Shown piece after piece: positions 38,786 to 46,719 of a DNA stretch of 64,000 nt; within the stretch, counting starts at the first letter, position 1, and the number at the start of each line of letters is the position of its first letter. Source of the DNA: Streptomyces sp. A1277 (GTDB lineage Bacteria > Actinomycetota > Actinomycetes > Streptomycetales > Streptomycetaceae); NCBI RefSeq assembly GCF_004795015.1, contig NZ_SSBI01000002.1:124001-188000 (forward strand). The letters run 5' to 3'. The notes beneath the pieces are model-generated. The model worked only from the letters and a program-made list of their open reading frames with translations. It made no database searches and was not told the origin of the DNA. The translations under genes were made by a program, and so were the position numbers.

Positions 38786-39313
38786 TCAGCAGGCGCGGGC
38801 CGGGCCGAGGCGCAGCCGGTCCAGCAGGCCGGCGTGGTGGAGGCGGGCTATCGGCTCCAGCAGGTCGGGGTGGCGCAGCAGTGCCGTGGCCGCCAGGTCG
38901 TGGGGGCTCGGTTCGGTCAGCCGGCGGAACTCGGCGGGGCCGGCGCAGGTGTGCTCGCTCATTTCGAGAGCCCGGACCGCCTCTTCGGCCGCGTCGGGCG
39001 CGGTGAGCAGGTGGGCGGCCCAGCTGGCGACGACCTCGTCCACCCAGCTCCGCCAGGCCAGGTCCTGCGGATCGGCCGCCACGTGGCCGCGGGCCCCTGT
39101 GAGCGCGTCGAGGCGTGCCGAGCCACCGGGGCCGACCAGGGCCACCAGGGCGGCGTCCAGGTCCGTGGGGTAGCGCAGCCACGTGGCGACGGTGACGGCC
39201 TGGCGGGCCTGCGCCTCGGCCAGGGCCGCGGTGAGCGCGCCGCCGCCCGCGGGGAACGCGCGGGTCAGCCACTGGGTGGTGGCGGAGATGAGCGGGGCAA
39301 GGTCTGCGGGCAT
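38786..39313 (-). CDS. Hypothetical protein
   Basis: 175 aa, not recognised. The sequence is Ala/Leu-rich and probably mostly helical, with no signal peptide, no membrane segment and no Cys cluster. It begins MPADLAPLISATTQWLTRAF and ends LLDRLRLGPARAC. Coding potential is supported by strong third-position GC and by a clean stop and start between two convincing genes. It is convergent with the hemerythrin gene and divergent from the FAD/Rieske oxidoreductase gene. Confidence 0.6.
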   Translation of the reverse strand: MPADLAPLISATTQWLTRAFPAGGGALTAALAEAQARQAVTVATWLRYPTDLDAALVALVGPGGSARLDALTGARGHVAADPQDLAWRSWVDEVVASWAAHLLTAPDAAEEAVRALEMSEHTCAGPAEFRRLTEPSPHDLAATALLRHPDLLEPIARLHHAGLLDRLRLGPARAC

Positions 39314-39503
39314 CGGCGCGTCCCCTCGGGTGCTGGATCGCCGTGCAGACTACTGCGCCGCCGCGCGGTGCCCGTATGACGCAGGGCACGTTCGGTCCGT
39401 GGTGTGCGTCATGGGGTGCCGCCAGGAAGGCACGCGGCCGTCGAAGGCCGGAGCACGAAGAAGCAGCGGGCCCATCGGCCCGGAACGACTGGGAGAGCAC
39501 ATC

Positions 39504-41072
39504 ATGAGTGATCCGCGCCCCCTTCCCGGGCAGGACGAGTCCTTCTGGATGGAGAGCACCGACGCGCCGGAGCACACGCCGTTGACCGAGGACATCGAGG
39601 TGGACGTCGCCGTGGTCGGCGGTGGCATCGCCGGCCTCAGCACCGCGTGGGAGCTGGCCCGGGCCGGGCGCAGCGTCGCCGTGCTGGAGGCCGACCGCAT
39701 CGCCTCCGGGGTCACCGGCTACACCACGGCCAAGGTGTCCGCGCTCCAGTCCCTGGTCTACGACAGGCTGCGGGGGACCAGGGGTGCGGAGGCGGCCAGG
39801 CTGTACGCGGCGTCGCAGCAGGACGCGGTGGACAGGGTGGCGGCGATCGTCGAGGAGCTGCGGATCGCGTGCGACCTGGAGCGGGTGAGCGCTTACACCT
39901 ACGCGGCCGGGGCGTCGTCGCGCCACGCGGTCGAGGCGGAGGCGCGCGCCGCCGCCGAGGCGGGACTCGATGCCGCGTACGTCACGGAGACGGAGCTGCC
40001 GTTCGCGGTCGGCGGGGCGGTCCGGGTGACCGGCCAGGCGCAGTTCCACCCGCGCAAATACCTGCTGGCGCTGGCCGGGGACCTGCTGGCGCGAGGTGGC
40101 CGCGTCTTCGAGCGCAGCCGGGTCACCGGTCTGTCGGAGGGCACGCCGTGCCGGGTGACGACCGAGGCCGGGCGGACGGTGACGGCGCGGGACGTGGTCG
40201 TCGCCACGCATTACCCGGTCTTCGACCGCGCGATGCTGTTCGCCCGGCTCTCGCCCCGTCGGGAGCTGGTCGTCGCCGCGCCGATCCCGTCGGACCTGGC
40301 GCCGAAAGGCATGTACATCACGGAGGACGAGGGGAAGCGTTCAGTGCGCTCCACTCCGCTCGACGACGGTCGGCGGCTGCTGATCGTGACCGGGGAGAGT
40401 TTCACGCCGGGCACCGGGGATGCCGGGGAGGGGTTCCGGCGGCTGGATGCGTGGATGCACGAGCGGTTCGCGGTGGGCCCGACCGCCTACCGGTGGGCGG
40501 CGCAGGACAACGACCCCAGCGACACGGTCCCTCTCATCGGGCCGTTCCACGCCGGCGCCCGTCACACCTATGTGGCCACCGGCTTCGGCGGCTGGGGCAT
40601 GACCGCCGGCGTCCTCGCCGGCCGCCTCCTGACCTCGCTGATCACGAAGTCCGGTCCCGCGCTGCCGTGGGCCGGCCTCTACGACCCGCGGCGCCTGGCG
40701 AGTGCGCTGCGTGAGGCGCCGTCGCTGCTGAGCGCGCAGGCGGAGGTGGCGAAGCACTTCGTCGGCGACCGGCTGCGCGTGACCCACCTGGACTCGGTCG
40801 GCCAGGTCCCGCCGGGTACGGGCGCGGTGGTGCGGGTGAAGGGGCGTCGTTGCGCTGTCTACCGCGATCCGGACGGCACGGTGCGGGCGGTGTCCGCGCG
40901 CTGCACCCACCTGGGTTGTCTGGTGGCCTTCAACGAGGCGGAGACCGCGTGGGAGTGCCCGTGCCACGGCTCGCGCTTCGCCGTCGACGGCACGGTCCTC
41001 CAAGGCCCGGCGGTCCGGCCCTTGGAGGCGATGGGCCCCGTCGAGGACGACGAGCAGGAGCGGCGCTCCTGA
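39504..41072 (+). CDS. FAD-dependent oxidoreductase with C-terminal Rieske domain
   Basis: 522 aa fusion. Residues about 30-400 are a DAO-type FAD oxidoreductase: VAVVGGGIAGLSTAWELA binds FAD, followed by GVTGYTTAKVSALQ. Near the C-terminal end of this domain, GFGGWGMTAGVLAG contacts the flavin. Residues about 425-515 are a Rieske [2Fe-2S] domain with CTHLGC and CPCHGS, the complete Cys-His/Cys-His ligand set. This layout is common in actinomycetes and cyanobacteria; the substrate is unknown, and electrons probably pass between flavin and cluster. ATG at 39504 follows GGGAGAG. Confidence 0.92.
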   Translation: MSDPRPLPGQDESFWMESTDAPEHTPLTEDIEVDVAVVGGGIAGLSTAWELARAGRSVAVLEADRIASGVTGYTTAKVSALQSLVYDRLRGTRGAEAARLYAASQQDAVDRVAAIVEELRIACDLERVSAYTYAAGASSRHAVEAEARAAAEAGLDAAYVTETELPFAVGGAVRVTGQAQFHPRKYLLALAGDLLARGGRVFERSRVTGLSEGTPCRVTTEAGRTVTARDVVVATHYPVFDRAMLFARLSPRRELVVAAPIPSDLAPKGMYITEDEGKRSVRSTPLDDGRRLLIVTGESFTPGTGDAGEGFRRLDAWMHERFAVGPTAYRWAAQDNDPSDTVPLIGPFHAGARHTYVATGFGGWGMTAGVLAGRLLTSLITKSGPALPWAGLYDPRRLASALREAPSLLSAQAEVAKHFVGDRLRVTHLDSVGQVPPGTGAVVRVKGRRCAVYRDPDGTVRAVSARCTHLGCLVAFNEAETAWECPCHGSRFAVDGTVLQGPAVRPLEAMGPVEDDEQERRS

Positions 41073-41097
41073 CGCCGCGCCCCGGGGGCCCCAGGTC

Positions 41098-42219
41098 TCA
41101 GCGCCGCGCCATGTAGAGGTTGAACGCCTTGTGCAGGACCTTGTTGAGCGGGTAGTCCCACTCCCCCACGTACTCGGCCGCCTCCCCGCCGGTGCCGACC
41201 TTGAAGCGGAGCAGACCGAGCAGGTGGTTGCTCTCGTCCAGCGTGTCGGTCGTGCCGCGGAAGTCGTAGACGCGCGCGCCCATGGCGTGGGCGTCGCGGA
41301 TCATCTGCCACTGGATGGCGTTGTTGGGCTGGACCTCGCGCTTTCGGCTGGTGGAGGCGCCGTAGGAGTACCAGACGTGCTGCCCGACGGTGAGCATGGT
41401 GGCGGCGGCCAGTACCTCCCCGTCGTGCTCGGCGAGGTAGAGCCGCATGCGGTCGGGGTTCTCGGCGGTCAGGGCCTTCCACATGCGCTGGAAGTACTCC
41501 GGCGGGCGGGGGGTGAACCGGTCCCGGGCGGCGGTCTCGGTGTAGAGCGCGTAGAAGGTGTCGAGGTCGGCGTAGTCGCCCTGGACGACCTTGACGCCGG
41601 CCTTCTCGGCCTTCCTGACGTTGCGGCGCCACAGCTGGTTGAATCCGCGCTGGATGTCGTCCAGGGAGCGGTCGGCGAGGGAGAGCTGGAAGACGTAGCG
41701 CGGCTGTCCGGCGGCGAATCCGTCCTCGCTGTCGCCGCCGGACTGCTGCCAGCCCAGGGAGCGCAAGCGGTCCACGAGGGCGAAGGCGCGGGGGTTTTGG
41801 GTGGTGGGTTCGACCTCGCCCAGCCGGTGGGCCCGGGGGTCGGCGATCGCGTCCTTCACCGTGGCCGCGTCCCAGCGCCGTGCGACGACGGGCGGCCCCA
41901 TCCTGACGCTGAACACGCCCTGCGCCTTGAGGTGGCCCAGCAGCGGTTTCAGCCACCGGCCCAGCTCGTCGTCGTACCAGTCGATGACCGGGCCCTCGGG
42001 CAGGTAGGCGAGGTAGCGCCTGAGCTTCGGCAGCGGGCGGTACAGCACCAGAGCCGCGCCGATGACGCGGTCCTCGCCGTCGACCCATCCGAGGCTCTCC
42101 GCCCGCCAGTCGGGTTTCACCCCGCCCCAGGACGGAACCTGCATATGGCTCGCCGACGGCAGGCCGTCGATGAACGCCGTGTGTTCGTCCCGGCTGATCG
42201 TCCTCAAGCGGAGGTCCAT
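41098..42219 (-). CDS. FemX-type peptidoglycan bridge aminoacyltransferase
   Basis: 373 aa FemABX-family protein. In streptomycetes such enzymes use aminoacyl-tRNA to add the glycine bridge to the diaminopimelate side chain of lipid II at the inner face of the membrane. Visible features are the N-terminal GNAT-like half, the central FNQLWRRNVRKAEKAGVKV, and the second GNAT-like half with WYSYGASTSRKREVQPNNAI and YDFRGTTDTLDESNHLLG. The ending GLLRFKVGTGGE and WDYPLNKVLHKAFN is characteristic. ATG at 42219 follows GAGGAG. It is probably a housekeeping cell-wall gene. Confidence 0.9.
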   Translation of the reverse strand: MDLRLRTISRDEHTAFIDGLPSASHMQVPSWGGVKPDWRAESLGWVDGEDRVIGAALVLYRPLPKLRRYLAYLPEGPVIDWYDDELGRWLKPLLGHLKAQGVFSVRMGPPVVARRWDAATVKDAIADPRAHRLGEVEPTTQNPRAFALVDRLRSLGWQQSGGDSEDGFAAGQPRYVFQLSLADRSLDDIQRGFNQLWRRNVRKAEKAGVKVVQGDYADLDTFYALYTETAARDRFTPRPPEYFQRMWKALTAENPDRMRLYLAEHDGEVLAAATMLTVGQHVWYSYGASTSRKREVQPNNAIQWQMIRDAHAMGARVYDFRGTTDTLDESNHLLGLLRFKVGTGGEAAEYVGEWDYPLNKVLHKAFNLYMARR

Positions 42220-42400
42220 CGGCTGCTCCTCGTCCACGGGCCGCGATCTTCTGGCAGCGTACTGGCGCACGTCCCTGCCGACGACGCGAGCGTTTCGCGG
42301 GGCGCGGCGGGTCCGTCCGCGCGATGCCGGTCCCGCGCGGGCGGGGTACGGGCCCGGCGGGCCCGCGGCCCCGCCCCGGACACCGCGCGTTCGGGCGACG

Positions 42401-43003
42401 TCACCGGCGGGGCAGCGCCGAGGCCGGGACCAGGCCGAGCGCGGCGAGGGCCGCCACCGCCAGCGCCTGGCCCATGGCGGAGCCCGACATGGCCCGGGCG
42501 GCTTCCGCCGGGGCCGCGCCGGCGGAGGAGGCAAGGGGCATCAGGCCGGCGACGACGGCGATCCCAAGGGTCGGACCCACGTTCATGGCCGTCTGTTTGA
42601 GTCCGCCGATGACACCGGCGTACCCGCGTGGCGCGTCGCCGACGACGGTGCCGGTGGAGGTGACCAGCGCGGCGGCGAAACCGGCGCCCAGCACCGCGAA
42701 GAGCGCGCCGGTCTCCGGCCAGGAACTGGCCGGAGACAGCCGGGAGAGGCCGACGACGGCGAGGACGACGCCCGCCTGTCCCGCGACGGCGGTGCGGCGC
42801 GGCCCGAATCTGCGGACCCCGGCCGCGGCGGCCGGCGCTCCGATGATCATGAGCGCGGTCAGCGGGAGGACGCGCAGACCGGTGGTGAGCGGGTCGGGGC
42901 CGAGCCGCCGCTGCAGGAAGAACGTGGCCACGAACAGCGCGCCGAACATCCCTGCCCAGGTGACGAGCAGGAGCGCCATCGACGCCATCACCGGCACCGA
43001 ACG
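42401..43003 (-). pseudogene. C-terminal half of a DHA2-type MFS transporter
   Basis: The minus strand encodes SMALLLVTWAGMFGALFVAT, then FFLQRRLGPDPLTTGLRVLP, and later GVIGGLKQTAMNVGPTLGIA, all diagnostic of the second half of 14-helix drug/proton antiporters. Upstream of about 43003 the reading frame stays open but has no transporter helices, only polar Arg-rich sequence. The first eight or so helices are therefore missing and there is no plausible start. It is a truncated remnant opposite the Asp23 gene. Confidence 0.7.
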
Positions 43004-43177
43004 CGTCACCTCCGCGGGGACGGCCGGTGGCGGAGCGGCCTCGTACGAGGTGCCGGTCCCGCGTTCCGCGTTCTCGTCCCGGTCGCGGCCGACGAGTTCG
43101 GCCAGGTGCGCGAACAGCGGGAGGGTGGACTCGCGCAGCCGGAGCGATGCGGAGCCGCCGGGGCCCCTCCTGGCGCC

Positions 43178-43255
43178 GGCCACCCGAATGGCGGGTGGCC
43201 GGGAGCCGGAGGACAGTGGGAGAGAGGGCGGAACGGGGCGGAAGGTGTTCCGCCC
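43178..43255. other. Two hairpins upstream of the Asp23 gene
   Basis: GGCCACCCG/CGGGTGGCC (43178-43200) and GGGCGGAAC/GTTCCGCCC (43226-43255) are perfect 9-base arms. Both lie in the leader of the Asp23-family gene and may be part of its 5' untranslated region or insulate it from the transporter remnant. Confidence 0.5.
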
Positions 43256-43310
43256 GGACAGGCCCCCTCTCTCCCCTCTCCCCCCCCGACAAGCTCCGTG
43301 TGAGGAACTC

Positions 43311-43760
43311 ATGGCGACCAGCGAAAGCGTCAGCGGCTCCCGGCTGGAAAGCGGCACTTCTGCCCGAGGGACGACCACGATCGCGGACAACGTGGTCTCC
43401 ACCATCGCCGGCATCGCGGTGAGGGAGACGGACGGTGTCCATTCCGTCGGCAAGGTCCCTTCGCGCGCACTGGGTGCCGTCAAGGACAAGGTCTCCGGCT
43501 CCGACGACCCGGGGCGGGGCGTCAAGGTGGAGGTCGGCGAGAAGCAGACCGCCGTCGATGTCGACATCGTCGTCGACTACGGCATCCCCATCCTGGAGGT
43601 CGCCCGCAACATCCGTACGCACGTCACGGACGCGGTCGAGACGATGACCGGTCTCGAAGTCGTCGAGACCAACATCACCGTCACGGACGTCCACGTGCCC
43701 GGTTCGGACGACGACGAGGACGAAGACGGGTCGTCCGAACGCACCTCGCGCGTCCGATGA
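43311..43760 (+). CDS. Asp23/Gls24 family envelope stress protein
   Basis: 149 aa. The Asp23 domain spans about residues 20-125: TTTIADNVVSTIAGIAVRET, a VEVGEKQTAVDVDIVVDYG strand pair, and NIRTHVTDAVETMTGLEVVE ending in INITVTDV-like sequence (here NITVTDVHV). These proteins lie near the membrane and accumulate under alkaline or cell-wall stress. The tail is very acidic (DDDEDEDG). ATG at 43311 has GAGGAA eight bases upstream. It is convergent with the SigB-type sigma gene, consistent with a stress-response neighbourhood. Confidence 0.9.
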   Translation: MATSESVSGSRLESGTSARGTTTIADNVVSTIAGIAVRETDGVHSVGKVPSRALGAVKDKVSGSDDPGRGVKVEVGEKQTAVDVDIVVDYGIPILEVARNIRTHVTDAVETMTGLEVVETNITVTDVHVPGSDDDEDEDGSSERTSRVR

Positions 43761-43779
43761 GACCGTGGGGTGGGTGCCG

Positions 43780-43802
43780 GGGCCTGGCTTGGAACCAGGC
43801 CC
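43780..43802. terminator. Hairpin between convergent Asp23 and sigma factor genes
   Basis: GGGCCTGG and CCAGGCCC form perfect 8-base arms with a 7-base loop, in the 48-base gap between two convergent stops. Confidence 0.6.
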
Positions 43803-43808
43803 GAGGCC

Positions 43809-44681
43809 CTAGTCCTCGGTGAGAATGCCTTCGCGGAGCCTTCCGAGTATGCGGGCGATGAGACGTGAGACGTGCATCTGGGACAAGCCCAGCCGTTCAC
43901 CTATCTGGGACTGCGTCATCTCCTGCCCGAAGCGCATCTCGACGATGGCGCGCTCCCTGTCGTCCAGTGTCCCGAGCAGGGGCGCCAGGGCGTGCAGGTT
44001 TTCGACCAGTTCGATGCCCGGGTCGCACTCGCCGGTGATGTCCGCGTGGGTGCGGCTCACCCCGCTGGGGCTGTCGGTCTCCGCTCCGTCGAGGGGCACG
44101 TCCAGCGAGTGCGCGGTGTAGCCGTTGGAGGCGACGAGGCCCTCGATGACCTCCTCGTCGCTGATGCCGAGCCGTTCGGCGAGCTCGGCGACGGTGGCTT
44201 CCCGGCCCTGTGTGGTGGCCAGTTCCTCCTTGGCCTTGGCGAGGGTGACCCTCAGTTCCTGGAGACGCCTCGGTACGTGGACGGACCATGTCGTGTCCCG
44301 GAAGAAACGCTTGATCTCCCCCACGATGTAGGGGATCGCGAACGAGGTGAACTCGACTTCCCGGGTGAGCTCGAAGCGGTCGATGGCCTTGATCAGCCCG
44401 ATGGTTCCCACCTGGATGATGTCTTCCATCTGGCCGTTGCCGCGGTTGCGGTACCGGGCGGCCGCGAAATGGACCAGGGTGAGGTTCATCTCGATCAGGG
44501 TGTTGCGGGCGTACTGGTACTCCGCCGTGCCTTCTTCGAGAATCTGCAGCCGGTCGAAGAACAGTTTGCTGAGGGCGCGGGCGTCCTTGGGCGCCACCTT
44601 CAGTGGATCAGCGATCTCCGGGAGTTCCGCCGGCGCACCTGTTGTGGTCCCCGGTACCTGCACAGATACGGATATCGACAT
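43809..44681 (-). CDS. SigB/SigF-type RNA polymerase sigma factor
   Basis: 290 aa group 3 sigma-70 factor. Region 2: LVHFAAARYRNRGNGQMEDI, then IQVGTIGLIKAIDRFE and PYIVGEIKRFFRDTTWSVHV. Region 3: RREATVAELAERLGIS-like sequence (here GREATVAELAERLGIS). Region 4: LGTLDDRERAIVEMRFGQEM and MTQSQIGERLGLSQMHVSRL. This fits the SigB/F/G/H/I/K/L/M/N paralogues of streptomycetes, which direct osmotic, oxidative and developmental stress genes. The second ATG, at 44681, was chosen because GAAGGGGA lies nine bases upstream. A SigB-like promoter precedes it, implying autoregulation. The PP2C gene 2 kb away that could have controlled its anti-sigma partner is broken. Confidence 0.92.
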   Translation of the reverse strand: MSISVSVQVPGTTTGAPAELPEIADPLKVAPKDARALSKLFFDRLQILEEGTAEYQYARNTLIEMNLTLVHFAAARYRNRGNGQMEDIIQVGTIGLIKAIDRFELTREVEFTSFAIPYIVGEIKRFFRDTTWSVHVPRRLQELRVTLAKAKEELATTQGREATVAELAERLGISDEEVIEGLVASNGYTAHSLDVPLDGAETDSPSGVSRTHADITGECDPGIELVENLHALAPLLGTLDDRERAIVEMRFGQEMTQSQIGERLGLSQMHVSRLIARILGRLREGILTED

Positions 44682-44736
44682 CGCGATCATTCCCCTTCCG
44701 TCGGACAGCGCCTGCTTCGCCTGCGCGAAGCTGCGA

Positions 44737-44761
44737 CTACCCGGAGCCATGCGTTCCACAC
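44737..44761 (-). promoter_or_regulatory. Candidate autoregulatory SigB-type promoter
   Basis: On the minus strand, GTGT is followed after 15 bases by GGGTAG, one base off the GNNT-N14-16-GGGTAC pattern. It lies about 55 bases upstream of the sigma factor start codon. Confidence 0.5.
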
Positions 44762-44842
44762 CCCCTGCGGACAAATGCCGTGCCGCCGCCGGTCTCTGAC
44801 ACGGCAGCGGCGGCGGGGAGAGAGGGGAAACGGGGGGTCCTG

Positions 44843-45445
44843 TCAGCGCGGCGGGTAGGGCGCGTCGCCGAGGACCCGGGCGAGGTGGGCGGCGTTGACG
44901 GCCATCTGGTGGGTGGTGGACCTGACGGCCTCCGGTGTCTCCTCCAGGTCCTGGTAGTCGGTCCCGTGCTGGGCCTCTCCGACCCAGTAGCTCACCGCTC
45001 CGGGGGCCAGGGTGAAGCCCAGGTCGTTGAGGCCCTGGAAGACGTCGGCGCTCACCTTGTGCGCCCCGTCCTCGTTGCCGACGACAGCGACCATGCCGAC
45101 CTTGCCATAGGGCAACTGGCGTCCCCCGTCATCGGTTTCGGAGATGTCGGCGTCCAGCCGCTCCAGTACGCGCTGGCACAGGCTCGACGGATGCCCGAGC
45201 CAGATCGGGGTGGCGATCAGCAGGATGTCCGCCGCCAGCACCTTCTCGCGCAGCTGGGGCCACTCGTCCCCGTCCCCCATGTCCGGGGCGACGCCCGGCC
45301 GGACGTCGTGGTCGGCGATCCGCACGGTTTCCCCCCGCACACCCAGGTCGGAGAGCTCGGCCAGGATCTGGTCGGCCAGGAGCTGGCTGCTCGACGGCTT
45401 CGGGGACGGCGAGAGGGTGCAGACGAGCGCGAGTGCTCGGGTCAT
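44843..45445 (-). CDS. Flavodoxin-fold NAD(P)H-dependent reductase
   Basis: 200 aa FMN-binding protein of the NADPH-dependent FMN reductase/flavodoxin superfamily. It starts MTRALALVCTLSPSPKPSSS, the phosphate loop. The middle has ILLIATPIWLGHPSSLCQRV, the hallmark TPxWxGxPS loop contacting the flavin, and GKVGMVAVVGNEDGAH. Length and motifs fit the streptomycete NAD(P)H oxidoreductases often found with stress genes. ATG at 45445 has GAAGGAGA at ideal spacing. The electron acceptor is unknown. Confidence 0.88.
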   Translation of the reverse strand: MTRALALVCTLSPSPKPSSSQLLADQILAELSDLGVRGETVRIADHDVRPGVAPDMGDGDEWPQLREKVLAADILLIATPIWLGHPSSLCQRVLERLDADISETDDGGRQLPYGKVGMVAVVGNEDGAHKVSADVFQGLNDLGFTLAPGAVSYWVGEAQHGTDYQDLEETPEAVRSTTHQMAVNAAHLARVLGDAPYPPR

Positions 45446-45618
45446 GGTGGGTCTCCTTCGGCGTGGGGGTCCTTTTCCACTATGGGTGTTCCACGTGCTG
45501 TCCGCCCGCCACAACAGGGCGGTGAGATCACCTTCCCGGCCTTCCGCAAGAAAGTCATGAACTCTCCGGGAATACAGACCGGAGGCCGGGGCATGTGAAG
45601 CTTCGGAGGTTGATACCC

Positions 45619-45789
45619 ATGGTTCCCATCATTCTGGTTCTTCTGCTCGCTCTCATTCTCTTCGGGGCCGGCTTTGCCCTGAAGGCTCTGTGGTGGATAG
45701 CCATTGCTGTCCTCGTGGTGTGGCTGCTCGGCTTCGTCGTACGCCCGACGAGCGGCGGCGGAAAGCGCGGCCGCTGGTATCGCTGGTAA
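45619..45789 (+). CDS. Small hydrophobic membrane protein
   Basis: 56 aa. After MVPI come two nearly continuous hydrophobic stretches (LVLLLALILFGAGFAL and WWIAIAVLVVWLLGFVV), probably a hairpin of two membrane helices, ending in the basic tail KRGRWYRW. Proteins of this type are annotated simply as hydrophobic protein in streptomycetes and occur near SigB-regulated stress genes. ATG at 45619 is supported by GGAGG nine bases upstream; an upstream in-frame start at 45595 lacks this. Function unknown. Confidence 0.75.
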   Translation: MVPIILVLLLALILFGAGFALKALWWIAIAVLVVWLLGFVVRPTSGGGKRGRWYRW

Positions 45790-45814
45790 TTGAGTTCCAC
45801 AGCTTCACATAATT

Positions 45815-45852
45815 GGGGCTGGGTCACGACGTGCACGTCGTGACCCAGCCCC
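45815..45852. terminator. Perfect 38-base palindromic terminator
   Basis: A perfect palindrome with 19-base arms (GGGGCTGGGTCACGACGTG and its complement). It lies 26 bases after the small membrane protein stop and 90 bases before the PRC-barrel gene, so it separates two same-strand genes. Confidence 0.88.
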
Positions 45853-45941
45853 ATTCATTTTCTCGCTTTTGTGTGTAGCGCCCGGCACGCCGGGCACGCG
45901 GAGTTACGAGAAAAACGAAGTCTCGACGAAGGAGCCGTTTC

Positions 45942-46295
45942 ATGAGTGACAACATCTGGGGCTACCAGCCGACCGCAGGCCACACCGCGGGAGCCGACCT
46001 GATCGGATTCAAGGTCGAGGCCGCCGACGGGAGCATCGGCAAGGTCGACAAGCACTCGGACGAAGTCGACTCCTCGTACCTGGTGGTGGACACCGGTGTC
46101 TGGATCTTCGGCAAGCACGTCCTGCTGCCGGCCGGCACCGTGCGCAGCGTCGACCCGGACGAGCGCAAGATTTTCGTCGACCTCACCAAGGACCAGATCA
46201 AGAATTCGCCCGAATTCGACAAGGAAAAGCACACCGACGACCCGGGATATCACGAGCAGATCGGCGGCTACTACCACGGCCACCGCCGCGTCTGA
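45942..46295 (+). CDS. PRC-barrel domain protein
   Basis: 117 aa soluble protein. Residues about 18-90 form a PRC-barrel: DLIGFKVEAADGSIGKVDKH, then SYLVVDTGVWIFGKHVLLPA and DERKIFVDLTKDQIKNSPEF. The C-terminus YHEQIGGYYHGHR is His/Tyr-rich. Such proteins are abundant stress-associated proteins in streptomycetes; the barrel is a binding module also found in photosynthetic and RNA-processing proteins. ATG at 45942 follows AAGGAG. It has its own promoter region after a strong terminator and is followed by another palindromic terminator. Confidence 0.88.
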   Translation: MSDNIWGYQPTAGHTAGADLIGFKVEAADGSIGKVDKHSDEVDSSYLVVDTGVWIFGKHVLLPAGTVRSVDPDERKIFVDLTKDQIKNSPEFDKEKHTDDPGYHEQIGGYYHGHRRV

Positions 46296-46317
46296 TCATT
46301 TCGTACGCAAGAGCCCG

Positions 46318-46373
46318 CACGTGAAAAGGAGGGGTCGGCCGGGAATTCCCGGCCGACCCCTCCTTTTCACGTG
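46318..46373. terminator. Perfect 56-base palindromic terminator
   Basis: A perfect palindrome with 28-base arms, from CACGTGAAAAGGAGGGGTCG to its complement, centred on GGGAATTCCC. It includes A and T runs on opposite arms. It lies between the PRC-barrel gene and the convergent DUF5133 gene and should stop transcription from both sides. Confidence 0.92.
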
Positions 46374-46381
46374 TCGTGCGT

Positions 46382-46609
46382 TCACTCGGCCAGGACGGAG
46401 TCGTCCTCGATGCGTGCCCCCGGCAACTGGTAACGGGCCGCTATGAGTGCGGCGTCGACATCCTGGGTGCCCGTCGAGAGGCACAGCGAGTACGCCACGT
46501 CGTCCATCCGCCGGCGGGCCACCGCGCTGCCGTCCTCGCCGTGCAGCAGTTTCAGCGCCTCGTATTCCCTGACCAGCCCCCACAGCACTACGGGATGAGC
46601 CAACAGCAC
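46382..46609 (-). CDS. DUF5133 family small protein
   Basis: 75 aa. Starts LLAHPVVLWGLVREYEALK and continues with RRRMDDVAYSLCLSTGTQ and DVDAALIAARYQLPGA, the complete DUF5133 pattern of small streptomycete proteins. GTG at 46609 is supported by GGAGGA five bases upstream. Family members are often found next to PP2C phosphatase or stress regulator genes, as here, and are thought to be regulatory; the mechanism is unknown. It is divergent from the broken PP2C gene. Confidence 0.82.
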   Translation of the reverse strand: MLLAHPVVLWGLVREYEALKLLHGEDGSAVARRRMDDVAYSLCLSTGTQDVDAALIAARYQLPGARIEDDSVLAE

Positions 46610-46719
46610 GGCGGTCCTCCTCACAAGACGGAACACTTTTCTCGCCCCGTCTGCCCGGCAATCGCACCGGCATGCGCGGGCACTCCCCGCGCTCGCACGA
46701 CCGCACAAGGCCGGATCAT

